NCBI RefSeq assembly: GCF_025641885.1
Contig: NZ_JAOTQN010000001.1
Coordinates: 62,001-126,000, forward strand
Direction of reading: 5' to 3'
From: Pyrobaculum sp. 3827-6
GTDB lineage: Archaea > Thermoproteota > Thermoprotei > Thermoproteales > Thermoproteaceae
DNA length: 64,000 bases
The position numbers and the translations under genes are program-made. Positions 1 to 7,939 of this stretch are shown here, piece after piece; within the stretch, counting starts at the first letter, position 1, and each line of letters opens with the position of its first letter. The notes under the pieces are model-generated. The model saw only the letters and a list, made by a program, of their open reading frames with translations, did not search any database and was not told where the DNA came from.

Positions 1-621
1 GACGTACACCCTGCGGGGGCGGAGGGCGGCCACTCTCTCCGCGACCTCCCTAAGCTCCTCAGCCTCGTAGTAGTGGGAGTACCAGAGAGTCCTCCCGTGC
101 ATCCTCAGATACACGACGCCGCCTGTGGACACGACCCACGACGCGTCGGGCGAATCCACAGACACCAAGGTGACGCCGATTCGCTCAGCCCACTCAACCA
201 CGTCCTCCACAAACCAAGAGGGGTGCCTAAACTCGAAGGCAGCCCTCCCGCCCAGGAGGGAGGCCACCCTCTCCACCCTGGACATGTTGACGCCGCTCCT
301 CTGGAACGCGGGCGGCATCTGGAATAGGTAGAAATCCACCAGCCCCTCCATGGGCTCGAACAGCGCGAGAAACCGCCTTAGGAGCTCCATCGACCTCTCG
401 GAGAGCTTGCCGAAGTGGGTGACGCCCCGGAACACCTTCACAGACCACCTCAACCCGCGCCCCACCTCCGCCCAGCCCCTCACCTGCCCCGCCGTCGGCA
501 TCCTGTAGAAGCTGGCGTTGAGCTCCACCGCGTTGAGGCCCGAGTTCTCCACATACCACCTCAGCGACCTCCCCAAATTCCACGAATACAGCCAGCCGGA
601 GGTCCCCACGTAAACCTCCAC
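1..621 (-). CDS. DUF72 family protein (3' end outside window)
   Basis: The reverse strand is open for 207 codons from a GTG at 621 to the left edge, so the C-terminus lies outside the window. The N-terminus contains VYVGTSGWLYSWN and the distal part contains YLRMHGRTLWY, both typical of the DUF72 (UPF0759) TIM-barrel family. Family members are about 230-250 residues, so roughly 30-40 residues are missing. The biochemical role of the family is not settled. The GTG was chosen because it directly precedes the conserved start of the barrel. It is divergent from the exported protein at 698. Confidence 0.85.
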   Translation of the reverse strand, partial: MEVYVGTSGWLYSWNLGRSLRWYVENSGLNAVELNASFYRMPTAGQVRGWAEVGRGLRWSVKVFRGVTHFGKLSERSMELLRRFLALFEPMEGLVDFYLFQMPPAFQRSGVNMSRVERVASLLGGRAAFEFRHPSWFVEDVVEWAERIGVTLVSVDSPDASWVVSTGGVVYLRMHGRTLWYSHYYEAEELREVAERVAALRPRRVYV

Positions 622-668
622 ACAACGCCCAGCCCCCGGCCTTAAAAAACTCACCAAAAGTGAGTCCA

Positions 669-678
669 CTTTATAAAC
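669..678 (+). promoter_or_regulatory. TATA box of the exported-protein gene
   Basis: CTTTATAAAC is centred about 25 nt before the ATG at 698, which predicts a leaderless transcript starting at or next to the start codon. Confidence 0.6.
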
Positions 679-697
679 CGCGGCACAACCCACACCC

Positions 698-1216
698 ATG
701 AAGGCGCGAACAGCGGCGCTGGCGGTGGCCGCGGCGCTTATAATCGCCGCGGCCGCGCTGGCCTACGCCCAAAACACGACCAACACGGCACAGGTGGCCG
801 CGGAAAAATCCACGGTCAAGCACTGGTGGCACGGAGCCAAGGGCGGCTGGACCGCCGCCGGCCGTTGCGGAGGGAGGGGGGCCAACGCCACCCTATACGC
901 GGCCAGTAGAAAGCTTACCATTAGCGGAGACGGCATAAACGTCAGCCTAAACATAGACGTGGTAAACGCCAACGCCACGTCACCCTACGGCAGGGTTGTA
1001 TACGGCACGGGCACCGTCCAGCTAGGCGGCAACACATACACGGCTAAGAGCGTGTACGGCGCCGTCGGCCCCCGCGGAGCCCGCCTAACCATCTACACCG
1101 GCGACGCCTTGATATCCCTCCACTACTACAACGGGCGGTACCGCGCCGTGGTCAAGACACTAGGCCAGCCCGGCTACGCTACATACAACGGCACAGCCAC
1201 GCTCCAAATATCCTAA
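698..1216 (+). CDS. Exported protein of unknown function
   Basis: This 172-residue protein starts with a basic N-terminus followed by an Ala/Leu-rich hydrophobic segment (about residues 8-24) ending in AYAQ, a plausible Sec signal peptide or membrane anchor. The mature part is rich in Asn, Thr, Tyr and Gly with alternating beta-strand-like patterns, as in small archaeal surface proteins. I do not recognise a family. The ATG at 698 fits the TATA box at 669. A short hairpin with a T-run follows the stop codon. It is monocistronic. Confidence 0.75.
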   Translation: MKARTAALAVAAALIIAAAALAYAQNTTNTAQVAAEKSTVKHWWHGAKGGWTAAGRCGGRGANATLYAASRKLTISGDGINVSLNIDVVNANATSPYGRVVYGTGTVQLGGNTYTAKSVYGAVGPRGARLTIYTGDALISLHYYNGRYRAVVKTLGQPGYATYNGTATLQIS

Positions 1217-1230
1217 AAACCCGGTTTTTT
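1215..1230 (+). terminator. Candidate terminator after exported-protein gene
   Basis: AAAAACC and GGTTTTT form a near-perfect inverted repeat around one base directly at the stop codon, ending in a run of six T followed by a pyrimidine-rich tract. T-runs terminate archaeal transcription; the stem may be incidental. Confidence 0.4.
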
Positions 1231-1374
1231 CCTCCCCTCCACACTTTTAATCTTTCTTCTGCATCTCAGCTAACACCTTATTAGGTCACTTCAATATTAG
1301 ACGGTGTGTAGCTACATCGTGACATCTAAGTTATCAAAACTCAAATGCATCGAGGCTGTATCCGAGATTAGAAT

Positions 1375-1399
1375 GTTTTTAAGTTCGTAATTTCGAACC
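1375..1399 (+). promoter_or_regulatory. TATA box and inverted repeat before the HTH-cupin gene
   Basis: GTTTTTAAG at 1375-1383 is a TATA-like box about 25 nt upstream of the GTG at 1403. Immediately downstream GTTCG (1383-1387) and CGAAC (1394-1398) form a 5-bp inverted repeat with a 6-nt spacer. It lies between the TATA box and the start, where bound protein would block polymerase, so it is a candidate autoregulatory operator. Confidence 0.4.
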
Positions 1400-1402
1400 G
1401 GC

Positions 1403-2947
1403 GTGGATAATTCGCTGGGGAGAAGGATTTCTGAATTGAGAGAGAGGAGGGGGCTGAGCATTACTCAATTGGCGAAGCTGGCCGGCGTGTCGAAGTCTAC
1501 TCTGTGGGATATTGAAAACGGCAAGATTATGCCAACCATAACCACTTTGTGGAGCATCGCCAACGCGTTGGGGGTCACCTTTGGCGAACTGGCGCCCTAC
1601 GATATTGTAATCAAAGACGGCGGCATCGAGGTTCGTCTTATAGAACGTGGACACGGCCGGGAGGTGTATCTAATGAAGCTAAGCCGCGGCGGCTACAGGA
1701 GGGCCGCGCCCCACGGGAGCAATCCCCTAGAGGAGGTGTATGTGGTGGATGGGGCGATGGTTGCGGGATGTGTGGAGAGTCCCCAGTTCATATGGCGGGG
1801 GAAGAGAGCAGTTTTCAATGGAGGCCTAGAACATATATACCTGGGGGTGGCCGGCGAAACGGTCGCCCTTGTCATAATGAGATACGGCGAGAGGTTTGAG
1901 GAATCCTCACCGCCCGCGAGGCGCGCCGCTCCACACTTCCCGCGTTATAGAGATCTCATAGATGACGTAGTCAGCAACGAGCTACTCTCTGACTTAGTGA
2001 GAGCGGTCAACACCCGGCATCGGCCGGAGCACGAAAGTCTAGCTGGCGATATATTAACCGCAGAGTTAGAGACGCTGTCGGGGAGGCTTGCGGTGCCCCG
2101 GGTGGTGGTTGACAACTTTAAAAAAGTCAAAGAGGCCGGGATCGAAAGGGGGAGCTCGACGTTTGAGTCCAATATCGATGCGGTTCGGTATTTCATATAT
2201 GAGCCTCTGCACCCGGGCTACGCCGAGCAGGTGGTGTACGTGGCCTACGAGCTGTACCGCCGCGGCGTAGATGAGGTAGTCAGCGTGGGGTGCGGCCCCG
2301 GGATACACGAGGCGGCGCTCAGGGAAATACTCGGAATTGAAATCTTATGTATAGAGCCCGCCGCCGTGTTTAGGGCTCTCTCCGGTTATAAAACGGTGGA
2401 CGAAATACCCAGCGGGGCCAGCGCCGTTATTTCATTCGGCGCCTCTCACCACATACCAAATTTCCTTAGAGAAGTAGGTAGCCGCCTAAGAGAGGGGGGC
2501 ATTCTAATAGTATCCGACGAATTTATCGGAGAGCACCACGACGAGAGGAGTAGAGCGCTGAGCCTCATACAGCACCACCTCACCTACCTCCTAGACATAC
2601 CTATTAAGTGTTGCCGCGAAGCTCTCGAATCCGCCTACTTCTACGCGTCAAGGGGTCGGCTAAGGCCAGCGCTTGCATTTACAGCTAAGGCGTATATAGA
2701 AGTATATGAAAAAATCGGAGATCTGAGCATCGGCGTAGAAGAGGCGTTTCTTAACTTCTTCTACCTAGAACTCTCGGCGTTATTATTAGGCGTCGCCAAC
2801 ATAGAGGAGAGGAAGACCTCAGTAGCGAGGTTTATAGATGAGGCGGCAGAGCACGGGCTGAGGTTGTTGAGCCACTATAAGGTCTACTCCACGGGGCCTG
2901 GGAAGTGGGGGAGCGGCACCCACGTCCTTGTCTTCAAGAAGGTATGA
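1403..2947 (+). CDS. XRE-type HTH / cupin / SAM-methyltransferase-like fusion protein
   Basis: The 514-residue product has three parts. Residues 1-60 are a Cro/CI-type helix-turn-helix (ELRERRGLSITQLAKLAGVS, then STLWDIENG). Residues about 65-160 look like a cupin sensor barrel. From about residue 285 there is a class I methyltransferase-like Rossmann fold with VGCGPG at 295-300 and a later SFGASHHIPNF segment. The last 100 residues are helical. HTH plus cupin is a common regulator architecture (ligand-responsive repressor), but attachment of a methyltransferase-like domain is unusual. The GTG start fits a TATA box 25 nt upstream. The stop overlaps the start of the transporter gene (ATGA), indicating an operon. 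The substrate is unknown. Confidence 0.8.
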   Translation: MDNSLGRRISELRERRGLSITQLAKLAGVSKSTLWDIENGKIMPTITTLWSIANALGVTFGELAPYDIVIKDGGIEVRLIERGHGREVYLMKLSRGGYRRAAPHGSNPLEEVYVVDGAMVAGCVESPQFIWRGKRAVFNGGLEHIYLGVAGETVALVIMRYGERFEESSPPARRAAPHFPRYRDLIDDVVSNELLSDLVRAVNTRHRPEHESLAGDILTAELETLSGRLAVPRVVVDNFKKVKEAGIERGSSTFESNIDAVRYFIYEPLHPGYAEQVVYVAYELYRRGVDEVVSVGCGPGIHEAALREILGIEILCIEPAAVFRALSGYKTVDEIPSGASAVISFGASHHIPNFLREVGSRLREGGILIVSDEFIGEHHDERSRALSLIQHHLTYLLDIPIKCCREALESAYFYASRGRLRPALAFTAKAYIEVYEKIGDLSIGVEEAFLNFFYLELSALLLGVANIEERKTSVARFIDEAAEHGLRLLSHYKVYSTGPGKWGSGTHVLVFKKV

Positions 2948-3774
2948 AGCTGGGGGTTCTTGAGATGGTTGTGGTAACCGCCCTGTGGGGGAGCGTCCCC
3001 GTAGTGGCTATATACTCGGGACTGCCCGCGCCTGTCTTTGTCTTCTTCAGAATATCTATAGCCGCGTGTGTTCTGTGGCTCCTGCTAAAGACGCGGCTCG
3101 TTTTAGATCTCCACGTGGCGTTGTCCGGCGTCTTCCTAGCTCTCAACTGGATTCTGCTGTTCTACGCGGTGAGGCTGGTAACCGTGTCGGAGGCGGTTCT
3201 GCTCTACTACACAGGACCTATCTTCGCGATGCTAGCCGCGCACCTCTTAGGCATGAGGCTAACGCCTACTAAGGCGCTGGCCGCCGCGCTGGCCTTTACA
3301 GGCGTCGCCCTCACAGTCGCCCCCAGCTTCAGCCACGCCGGCGCGGGGGCGGCCGTCGCCTTGGCGAGCGGCGCCGCCTACGGCGGGCTGATCGTCACAA
3401 ATAAATACGCCTCCGCCAAGACTAGGCCCCTAGATCTGGTATTCAACCAGGCGGTATACGCCTCTGTCATCACATCGCCGTTCCTCGTAATTACACACGT
3501 AGACATAACCCCCACGGCGCTGGCCGCGATCCTATTTGCGTCAATCGTAAATACCTTGCTGGCGCTGGCCCTCTGGTACGATGCCTTGAAAAAACTGGAT
3601 ATACACCTAGCCGCAGTGCTGAGCTACCTAGATCCGGTATTCGCCACAGTATTCGGATACATATTCCTCGGCCAGACGCCGCCCCCCAGCGCGTTGCTAG
3701 GAGGCACCTTGATAATCACGGCCGGCGCCATTTCAACAATCGAAGGGAGGCGGCGTCTCATTCAGCGAACGTAA
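2944..3774 (+). CDS. EamA/DMT-family membrane transporter
   Basis: The ATG at 2944 overlaps the stop of the HTH-cupin fusion by four bases. The 276-residue protein has about ten hydrophobic segments in two similar halves, the layout of drug/metabolite transporters (EamA), with TALWGS near the N-terminus and a second-half segment SYLDPVFATVFGYIFLGQ that is characteristic of the repeat. Such proteins export amino acids or other small metabolites across the cytoplasmic membrane. Coupling to the upstream fusion suggests that protein controls or modifies the exported compound. An upstream in-frame start at 2905 is possible but would overlap the previous gene by 43 bases. Confidence 0.85.
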   Translation: MKLGVLEMVVVTALWGSVPVVAIYSGLPAPVFVFFRISIAACVLWLLLKTRLVLDLHVALSGVFLALNWILLFYAVRLVTVSEAVLLYYTGPIFAMLAAHLLGMRLTPTKALAAALAFTGVALTVAPSFSHAGAGAAVALASGAAYGGLIVTNKYASAKTRPLDLVFNQAVYASVITSPFLVITHVDITPTALAAILFASIVNTLLALALWYDALKKLDIHLAAVLSYLDPVFATVFGYIFLGQTPPPSALLGGTLIITAGAISTIEGRRRLIQRT

Positions 3775-3785
3775 TTTTTTATTAG

Positions 3786-4049
3786 GTGAAGAGGGTAGAA
3801 AGTGTAGAGTCTATCAAGGTGAGGAGCGACACGAAGCGCCGACTCATCCAGTTCAGAGCCAAGCTGGAGGCCAGGTTGGGGCGCAGGGTGTCGCTAGACG
3901 AGGCCATCAGCTACCTCCTAGACAGCGCCGAGAGCCCCGACGTCGAGGAGCTGGCCGCGGCTGTGGCTGAGGTGAGGCGCCTGGTGAAGCCTGGCGAACT
4001 CACCGCCGAGCTGAGGCGGAGCAGATCCCAGGATGAGGCTGGCAGTTGA
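3786..4049 (+). CDS. VapB-like antitoxin
   Basis: This 87-residue protein begins VESIKVRSDTKRRL, a pattern seen in archaeal antitoxins whose N-terminus binds DNA, followed by a helical region (GRRVSLDEAISYLLD) and a charged C-terminus. It is followed, with a 17-base overlap, by a reading frame whose first residues match VapC toxins, but the toxin is cut off. The antitoxin is therefore probably an orphan. A T-rich TATA-like element lies at 3775-3784; the GTG at 3786 or a later GTG may be the true start. Confidence 0.7.
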   Translation: MKRVESVESIKVRSDTKRRLIQFRAKLEARLGRRVSLDEAISYLLDSAESPDVEELAAAVAEVRRLVKPGELTAELRRSRSQDEAGS

Positions 4050-4080
4050 CACTTCTGTATTTTTCCAACGTATGCGCTAA
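4033..4080 (+). pseudogene. Truncated VapC (PIN-domain) toxin fragment
   Basis: Fifteen codons, MRLAVDTSVFFQRMR, followed by TAA. The start M-x-LAVDTSVFF is the canonical first strand of PIN-domain nucleases and includes the first catalytic Asp. VapC proteins are about 125-140 residues, so at least 110 are missing. I see no convincing PIN continuation downstream in any frame. This is the stump of a vapBC operon. Confidence 0.65.
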
Positions 4081-4197
4081 CATTTGGTCGCTCTCTACAG
4101 CTCCAACTAAGCCAGATGGACCTGACCTATCGCGGCTCATGTTTATTAGCTTCAGTCCATATATTGGCATTACATATTCTCTGAGTCAATGGGACGT

Positions 4198-4445
4198 CTA
4201 TTTTTCGATGTCGAACACATTAGCCGTCCGCCTGGTGAGGTAGTATACCTCCTTAGTCTCGCCTCCCCTCTCCACCCTAGTCCACTTGAGTAGGCCAAGT
4301 CACTGGGCTGCCTTCAGCATAGAAACCCCCTCCAAATGACTTGTGGAGGTCTCTCTACGAAACCTCCCCACCAAAGTCACGGCGATTTTCACGATATACA
4401 ACACTTCACCCAACTCTACAGGAGGTATTGACGTCGCTAGTTGAG
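4198..4445 (-). pseudogene. Degenerate coding remnant, possible winged-helix tail
   Basis: On the reverse strand a frame that looks like real protein (VELGEVLYIVKIAVT, then LGLLKWTRVERGG and KEVYYLT) ends at TAG 4198-4200 but is broken by TGA at 4300-4302 where a Trp codon would fit. The C-terminal piece resembles the wing of a winged-helix protein. No intact N-terminus is visible. Low-confidence inference. Confidence 0.3.
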
Positions 4446-4826
4446 TTTTCGCGCAGTAGCTGGTTTTTAAGAGGTGTATACTGTGTGGATGTAGATGTAA
4501 GCCATGGATCAGACATCTCCGCTATGGCTTGTACGAGAAAATCTTCCCTCCAGAAACATGACGACTTAGATAATCTGCATGATTGGAAAATGTATATAGT
4601 AACCAAAGCCGATGCTCTGCATGAATCGATATTGTTAGGCGGAGGTTTCTGGAAATTTTCTCGCCGTGGATACATGCGCATGGCCATGGAATCAGTAGCT
4701 GTGGCTGAGCCGCAGAGCGCTAGCAATATCTCAATTTTGCCGTTTCTCTGCCTACAGCTGGGGTTTACCAAGTCTGCATTTATGGACGCCACGTTGGACA
4801 AGACTTATGCGGAGTTTGTAGGCTAA
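4341..4826 (+). CDS. Doubtful ORF upstream of the PaREP2-like gene
   Basis: The frame encodes 161 residues and ends TAA directly before the ATG of the next gene, which would suit an operon. The composition is unusual for this genome (AT-richer, few Glu codons), no motif is recognisable, and it overlaps coding-like remnants on the other strand. The whole 4080-4826 stretch is best described as degenerate accessory DNA in which this frame may or may not be expressed. Confidence 0.25.
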   Translation: MWRSLYETSPPKSRRFSRYTTLHPTLQEVLTSLVEFSRSSWFLRGVYCVDVDVSHGSDISAMACTRKSSLQKHDDLDNLHDWKMYIVTKADALHESILLGGGFWKFSRRGYMRMAMESVAVAEPQSASNISILPFLCLQLGFTKSAFMDATLDKTYAEFVG

Positions 4827-6509
4827 ATGGCGCCACCAGCCACAGACATCGCAAAAGCAAGGGAGGCTCCGGCGAGGCCGGTGAGGGTGAGGAGGGAGGT
4901 GGTGGAGGAGTGGCTGAGACGGGGAGAGCCGTTGCTAGGACAGGTTAAGAGGCTGTATGAAGCCGTGAGGACAAGCGATTTAAAAGGTGTAAAGCTTGAT
5001 GAAGACACAGCACTGGGCTCTAAACACATCGCGGCTATGCTAGTTGCCCATGCTCTTAAGGGGGCGGTTGAGGTGTATCTGCAAGAGGGGTGGAGAGAGG
5101 CGGAGAGGTGGCTAAGACTTGAGCTTGACGACGTGAGAAGAGGTCTTGAGAGGCTGAGGGAGAAACTGGAGGGCAGTCCGTCAAATATACGGCAGTTTAT
5201 CGACGAGGTGATTAAACAATTAGAGCTTGATGAGGAGAGAGCTAAGACTTTGGCTAACGCTAATAGAGATGAGCTTTCTCAATATGGTGGTGTTACTGTG
5301 GCTGAGAAGGGCATGGCTGTTATTCATACGCTGATGAGGGGTGGAGCCTACGCGAAGGCTGTGGCGGGTGCCTTTTATAATGGTGAGCTCGTACATTTAT
5401 TAAGAGTGGCGCCCTACACAGCTTATAGCAGATACGCCAGCTATGGACAAAGATATGTTGAAAAAGTTAAGCCAAGTGTCAAGCTGGCACCTGGCTTGGC
5501 TGTTGAAGATCTTCAAAGAAGGCTAGAAGAGACCGTCGCAAGAGTAGAACAAGAAGTTCTTGAAAAGACAAATAAGATTATACGTATTAAACTAAAGGAA
5601 ATTCTTAATGAAGAAATTGAAAAGATAGGGAGAATATACAACTTGCCAGCGCTTATGGGCTTTATTGCAACAGATTTTTCCTTTGACAAAGACAGTAGAT
5701 CTTTGAGAGTAACTACGACGCAACTGGGGTTGGTCGAGCTTTTCGTGAAATTAGCTGGCTTTAAACACTTCTACATAGGGGGGTTTATACACACGGACAA
5801 GGGCGAGAGACCACAGATGGTAGTCAAGGTAAAGCTATCCTCTGAAATAGTTTCTGAGTATAGCCGTGTGTTGAGGTGGCTTAGGGAAGGTGGCACAGAG
5901 GAGGTTAAGGAGCTTGTTAGGAATGGTATGAAGTTATTACGAGAAAAAGCCAGTGGAAGAGGGGCTGACGAGTTGAGAAAAGTGGAGCCTTGTAAAGTAG
6001 CCGCCGATATGTACACTTCATTGAAAAGATACATAGAAGAAGGTGACGCTCTAGAGGATAAGATATTTGGACATCGCTTAGTGAGTAGATTATTTTTACC
6101 GTGGATAATGGCGTATCTATGGGCTAAGGAGGGAAATAATAGGGCTGTTGCCGACTTTATAACCGCTACGATAGTAGGAGATGGGACAATTGGGAATGAC
6201 GTGAGATTGGCCATAGGTGAGTCGTCCACAGAGGAGGGGGATGCGCTAAGGATGAGCCACATTCACAAGGCGGCGCTAGTACTTGGGATTCTCCAAGCTA
6301 TCAACAAGACGCCAGTGGCCATATATGCTAAAGTTGGTAAGACAGGTAAGTGGTTTGAATTAAAGTGGGATCTAGAGGGGGCTAGGGAGATCTTTTCCAA
6401 CGCCACGCTTCACCTATACTCCACAAAGCTAGGCGGTAGTGAAGACGAGATAAAGAAGAAGCACCTCAGCATACTTGAAATCTTGAAGAGCGGGCGTAAG
6501 ATCGGCTGA
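4827..6509 (+). CDS. PaREP2-like protein, Pyrobaculum repeat family
   Basis: This 560-residue protein resembles the PaREP2b-type proteins that occur in many copies in Pyrobaculum genomes and have no known function. The N-terminal third is strongly helical and charged (about residues 80-150), with another coiled-coil-like segment at about 225-275. Near residues 443-455 the sequence ITATIVGDGTI resembles the LAGLIDADG helix-turn of homing endonucleases. Codon use is AT-richer than in flanking housekeeping genes, consistent with an accessory or mobile origin. The family call is from memory of sequence style, not a search. Confidence 0.55.
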   Translation: MAPPATDIAKAREAPARPVRVRREVVEEWLRRGEPLLGQVKRLYEAVRTSDLKGVKLDEDTALGSKHIAAMLVAHALKGAVEVYLQEGWREAERWLRLELDDVRRGLERLREKLEGSPSNIRQFIDEVIKQLELDEERAKTLANANRDELSQYGGVTVAEKGMAVIHTLMRGGAYAKAVAGAFYNGELVHLLRVAPYTAYSRYASYGQRYVEKVKPSVKLAPGLAVEDLQRRLEETVARVEQEVLEKTNKIIRIKLKEILNEEIEKIGRIYNLPALMGFIATDFSFDKDSRSLRVTTTQLGLVELFVKLAGFKHFYIGGFIHTDKGERPQMVVKVKLSSEIVSEYSRVLRWLREGGTEEVKELVRNGMKLLREKASGRGADELRKVEPCKVAADMYTSLKRYIEEGDALEDKIFGHRLVSRLFLPWIMAYLWAKEGNNRAVADFITATIVGDGTIGNDVRLAIGESSTEEGDALRMSHIHKAALVLGILQAINKTPVAIYAKVGKTGKWFELKWDLEGAREIFSNATLHLYSTKLGGSEDEIKKKHLSILEILKSGRKIG

Positions 6510-6630
6510 AAGTGACGACCATCTTATGGCAGAGTTTATTGTACTAGTCGATAAGAAAAGCCGCTGTGCTATTGTAATGATGGAGTCCCGCGGAGATCAC
6601 AGACGCTTCAGCTAACACACGACACAAAAA

Positions 6631-6640
6631 GCTTATAAAC
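6631..6640 (+). promoter_or_regulatory. TATA box of tRNA-Asp
   Basis: GCTTATAAAC is centred at about 6636 and predicts transcription start near 6660-6662. That places the RNA 5' end exactly on GCCCCG, which can pair with the 3' acceptor strand of the tRNA. Confidence 0.6.
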
Positions 6641-6659
6641 AACCAAATTAGGCAATACA

Positions 6660-6779
6660 GCCCCGCACGAGGCATGGGGAGCCGCGGCTTGCCGGCCGCT
6701 CCAACCGGTAGTCTAGTCTGGTCTAGGATGCGGGCCTGTCGAGCCCGTGACCCGGGTTCAAATCCCGGCCGGGGCGCCA
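6660..6779 (+). tRNA. tRNA-Asp(GTC), 5' acceptor strand probably interrupted by an intron
   Basis: T arm CCGGG-TTCAAAT-CCCGG is at 6752-6768, anticodon stem CGGGC/GCCCG at 6731-6747 with loop CTGTCGA (anticodon GTC at 6738-6740), D arm at 6711-6729, 3' acceptor strand CCGGGGC at 6769-6775, discriminator G, and CCA encoded. The seven bases directly before T8 (6702-6708, CAACCGG) pair at only four positions. A perfect partner, GCCCCG, occurs at 6660-6665, just where the TATA box predicts transcription start. The simplest reading is an intron of about 42 nt (roughly 6663-6707) inside the acceptor stem. Thermoproteales tRNAs often carry introns at such positions. I could not draw a strict bulge-helix-bulge motif, so the exact borders are open. 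Confidence 0.75.
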
Positions 6780-6800
6780 CACCTTCTGCTTCTCGTTGCG

Positions 6801-7235
6801 TTAATTATCCTCACGGGTGTCTGAAGGCGGCTTGGTGGAGGTTTGTTGTTTGTGGCGCTGTGTCTCTTCTTCGTGTTCTGATATGATACACATAAAGAAG
6901 CTAATCATGAAGGTGAGAAGTGCGTATCCAAGTATGTGATTGAGGGTGTTGACTATGTGGAATATCTGAGCGTAGTTATTTATGGAGCTGTATACAGCGG
7001 TTGCGAAAGCCAGTATCATGATCAGTAGCGTAAGGCAAATGTATCGCCGATTGGATAGCTTGCATAGTACTTTCCCTACTCTGTAGTTGTGTGTTTTGCT
7101 TATGTAGATGTTGTAGCCGAGCGCGGCTAGGGCCGCTAGTGAAGCTGAGAGAAGACCCCGCTCGCCGGTTGTTGCGGCTAGGGCTAGGTATAGGTATATT
7201 GCGAGTCCAAGAGTCGCCGATAGATATCTAGTCAC
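6801..7235 (-). CDS. Small membrane protein downstream of livF
   Basis: The 144-residue protein has about four hydrophobic segments (near residues 5-22, 25-42, 65-85 and 98-118) and a hydrophilic tail rich in Glu, Gln, Thr and Ser. Its ATG overlaps the livF stop (ATGA), so it is the last gene of the livJ-livG-livF transcript. I do not recognise a family. It may be an accessory part of the transporter, but this is only inferred from position. Confidence 0.65.
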   Translation of the reverse strand: MTRYLSATLGLAIYLYLALAATTGERGLLSASLAALAALGYNIYISKTHNYRVGKVLCKLSNRRYICLTLLIMILAFATAVYSSINNYAQIFHIVNTLNHILGYALLTFMISFFMCIISEHEEETQRHKQQTSTKPPSDTREDN

Positions 7236-7939
7236 GGCTTGACTAGGCCTAGGTAGAGTCTGCCTAGCTCTTTGTTGTTTAGTAGGTCGCCGGCGGGTCC
7301 TGTGTAGTTTACGCGTCCTGATACCAGTAGGTAGGCTTTGTCGGAGATTTCGAGTGCTTTTTTGGCGTTTTGCTCGGCGAGTATTATGGTGTGGCCCATG
7401 TCTCTGAGTTTCTGGATGAGGGTTAGGATGTCTGCGGCGAATTTGGGGGATAGCTGGGCGGTGGGTTCGTCGAATAGGAAGTACTTGGCGTCTCTCATCA
7501 AGGCCATCGCCACGGCTACCATCTGCCTCCAGCCTCCGCTGAGTTCGCGGGCTGATCTGTTTAGGAAGGGTTTTATGGGGACTATCTCCAGCACCTCCTC
7601 CAGCTTGTCTCTGAACCTCTCGGCGTCTAGGGTGTAGGCGGCCATTCTGAGGTTTTCTAGTACTGTGAGGTTTTGGAAGACGTTTCTCGTCTGCTGTAGG
7701 TAGGCTAGGCCGAGCCTGGCCCGTTCATGTGCGGGCATCTTGGTGGCGTCTCTGTCTCCTATGTAGACGTGGCCTCCGAATATCTTTGCAATTCCTGCGA
7801 TGGCTTTGAGTAGGGTGGATTTGCCGCTTCCGTTTGGCCCCACGACTGCGGTTATCTCGCCGGGCCTAGCTTCGAGATCCACCTCGTAGAGTATCTGCAA
7901 CTTTCCGTAGCCCGCGTTGAGGGATTTCGCGGCGATCAT
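7232..7939 (-). CDS. livF: Branched-chain amino-acid type ABC transporter ATPase LivF
   Basis: The 235-residue ATPase has Walker A GPNGSGKST (about residues 34-42), signature LSGGWRQ, Walker B FLFDEP and a switch His in ILAEQNAKK context. The last feature, with Gln after the Glu, is typical of LivF rather than LivG. It forms the ATPase pair with LivG, whose stop overlaps its start (ATGA). With LivH and LivM it imports amino acids or amides delivered by the LivJ-like binding protein. The actual substrate cannot be told from sequence. Confidence 0.9.
   Translation of the reverse strand: MIAAKSLNAGYGKLQILYEVDLEARPGEITAVVGPNGSGKSTLLKAIAGIAKIFGGHVYIGDRDATKMPAHERARLGLAYLQQTRNVFQNLTVLENLRMAAYTLDAERFRDKLEEVLEIVPIKPFLNRSARELSGGWRQMVAVAMALMRDAKYFLFDEPTAQLSPKFAADILTLIQKLRDMGHTIILAEQNAKKALEISDKAYLLVSGRVNYTGPAGDLLNNKELGRLYLGLVKP

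Noticed and set aside
6540-6620. Possible small RNA with ATGATGG before the tRNA promoter
   Set aside because: No matching D box; remains an unstructured intergenic spacer.
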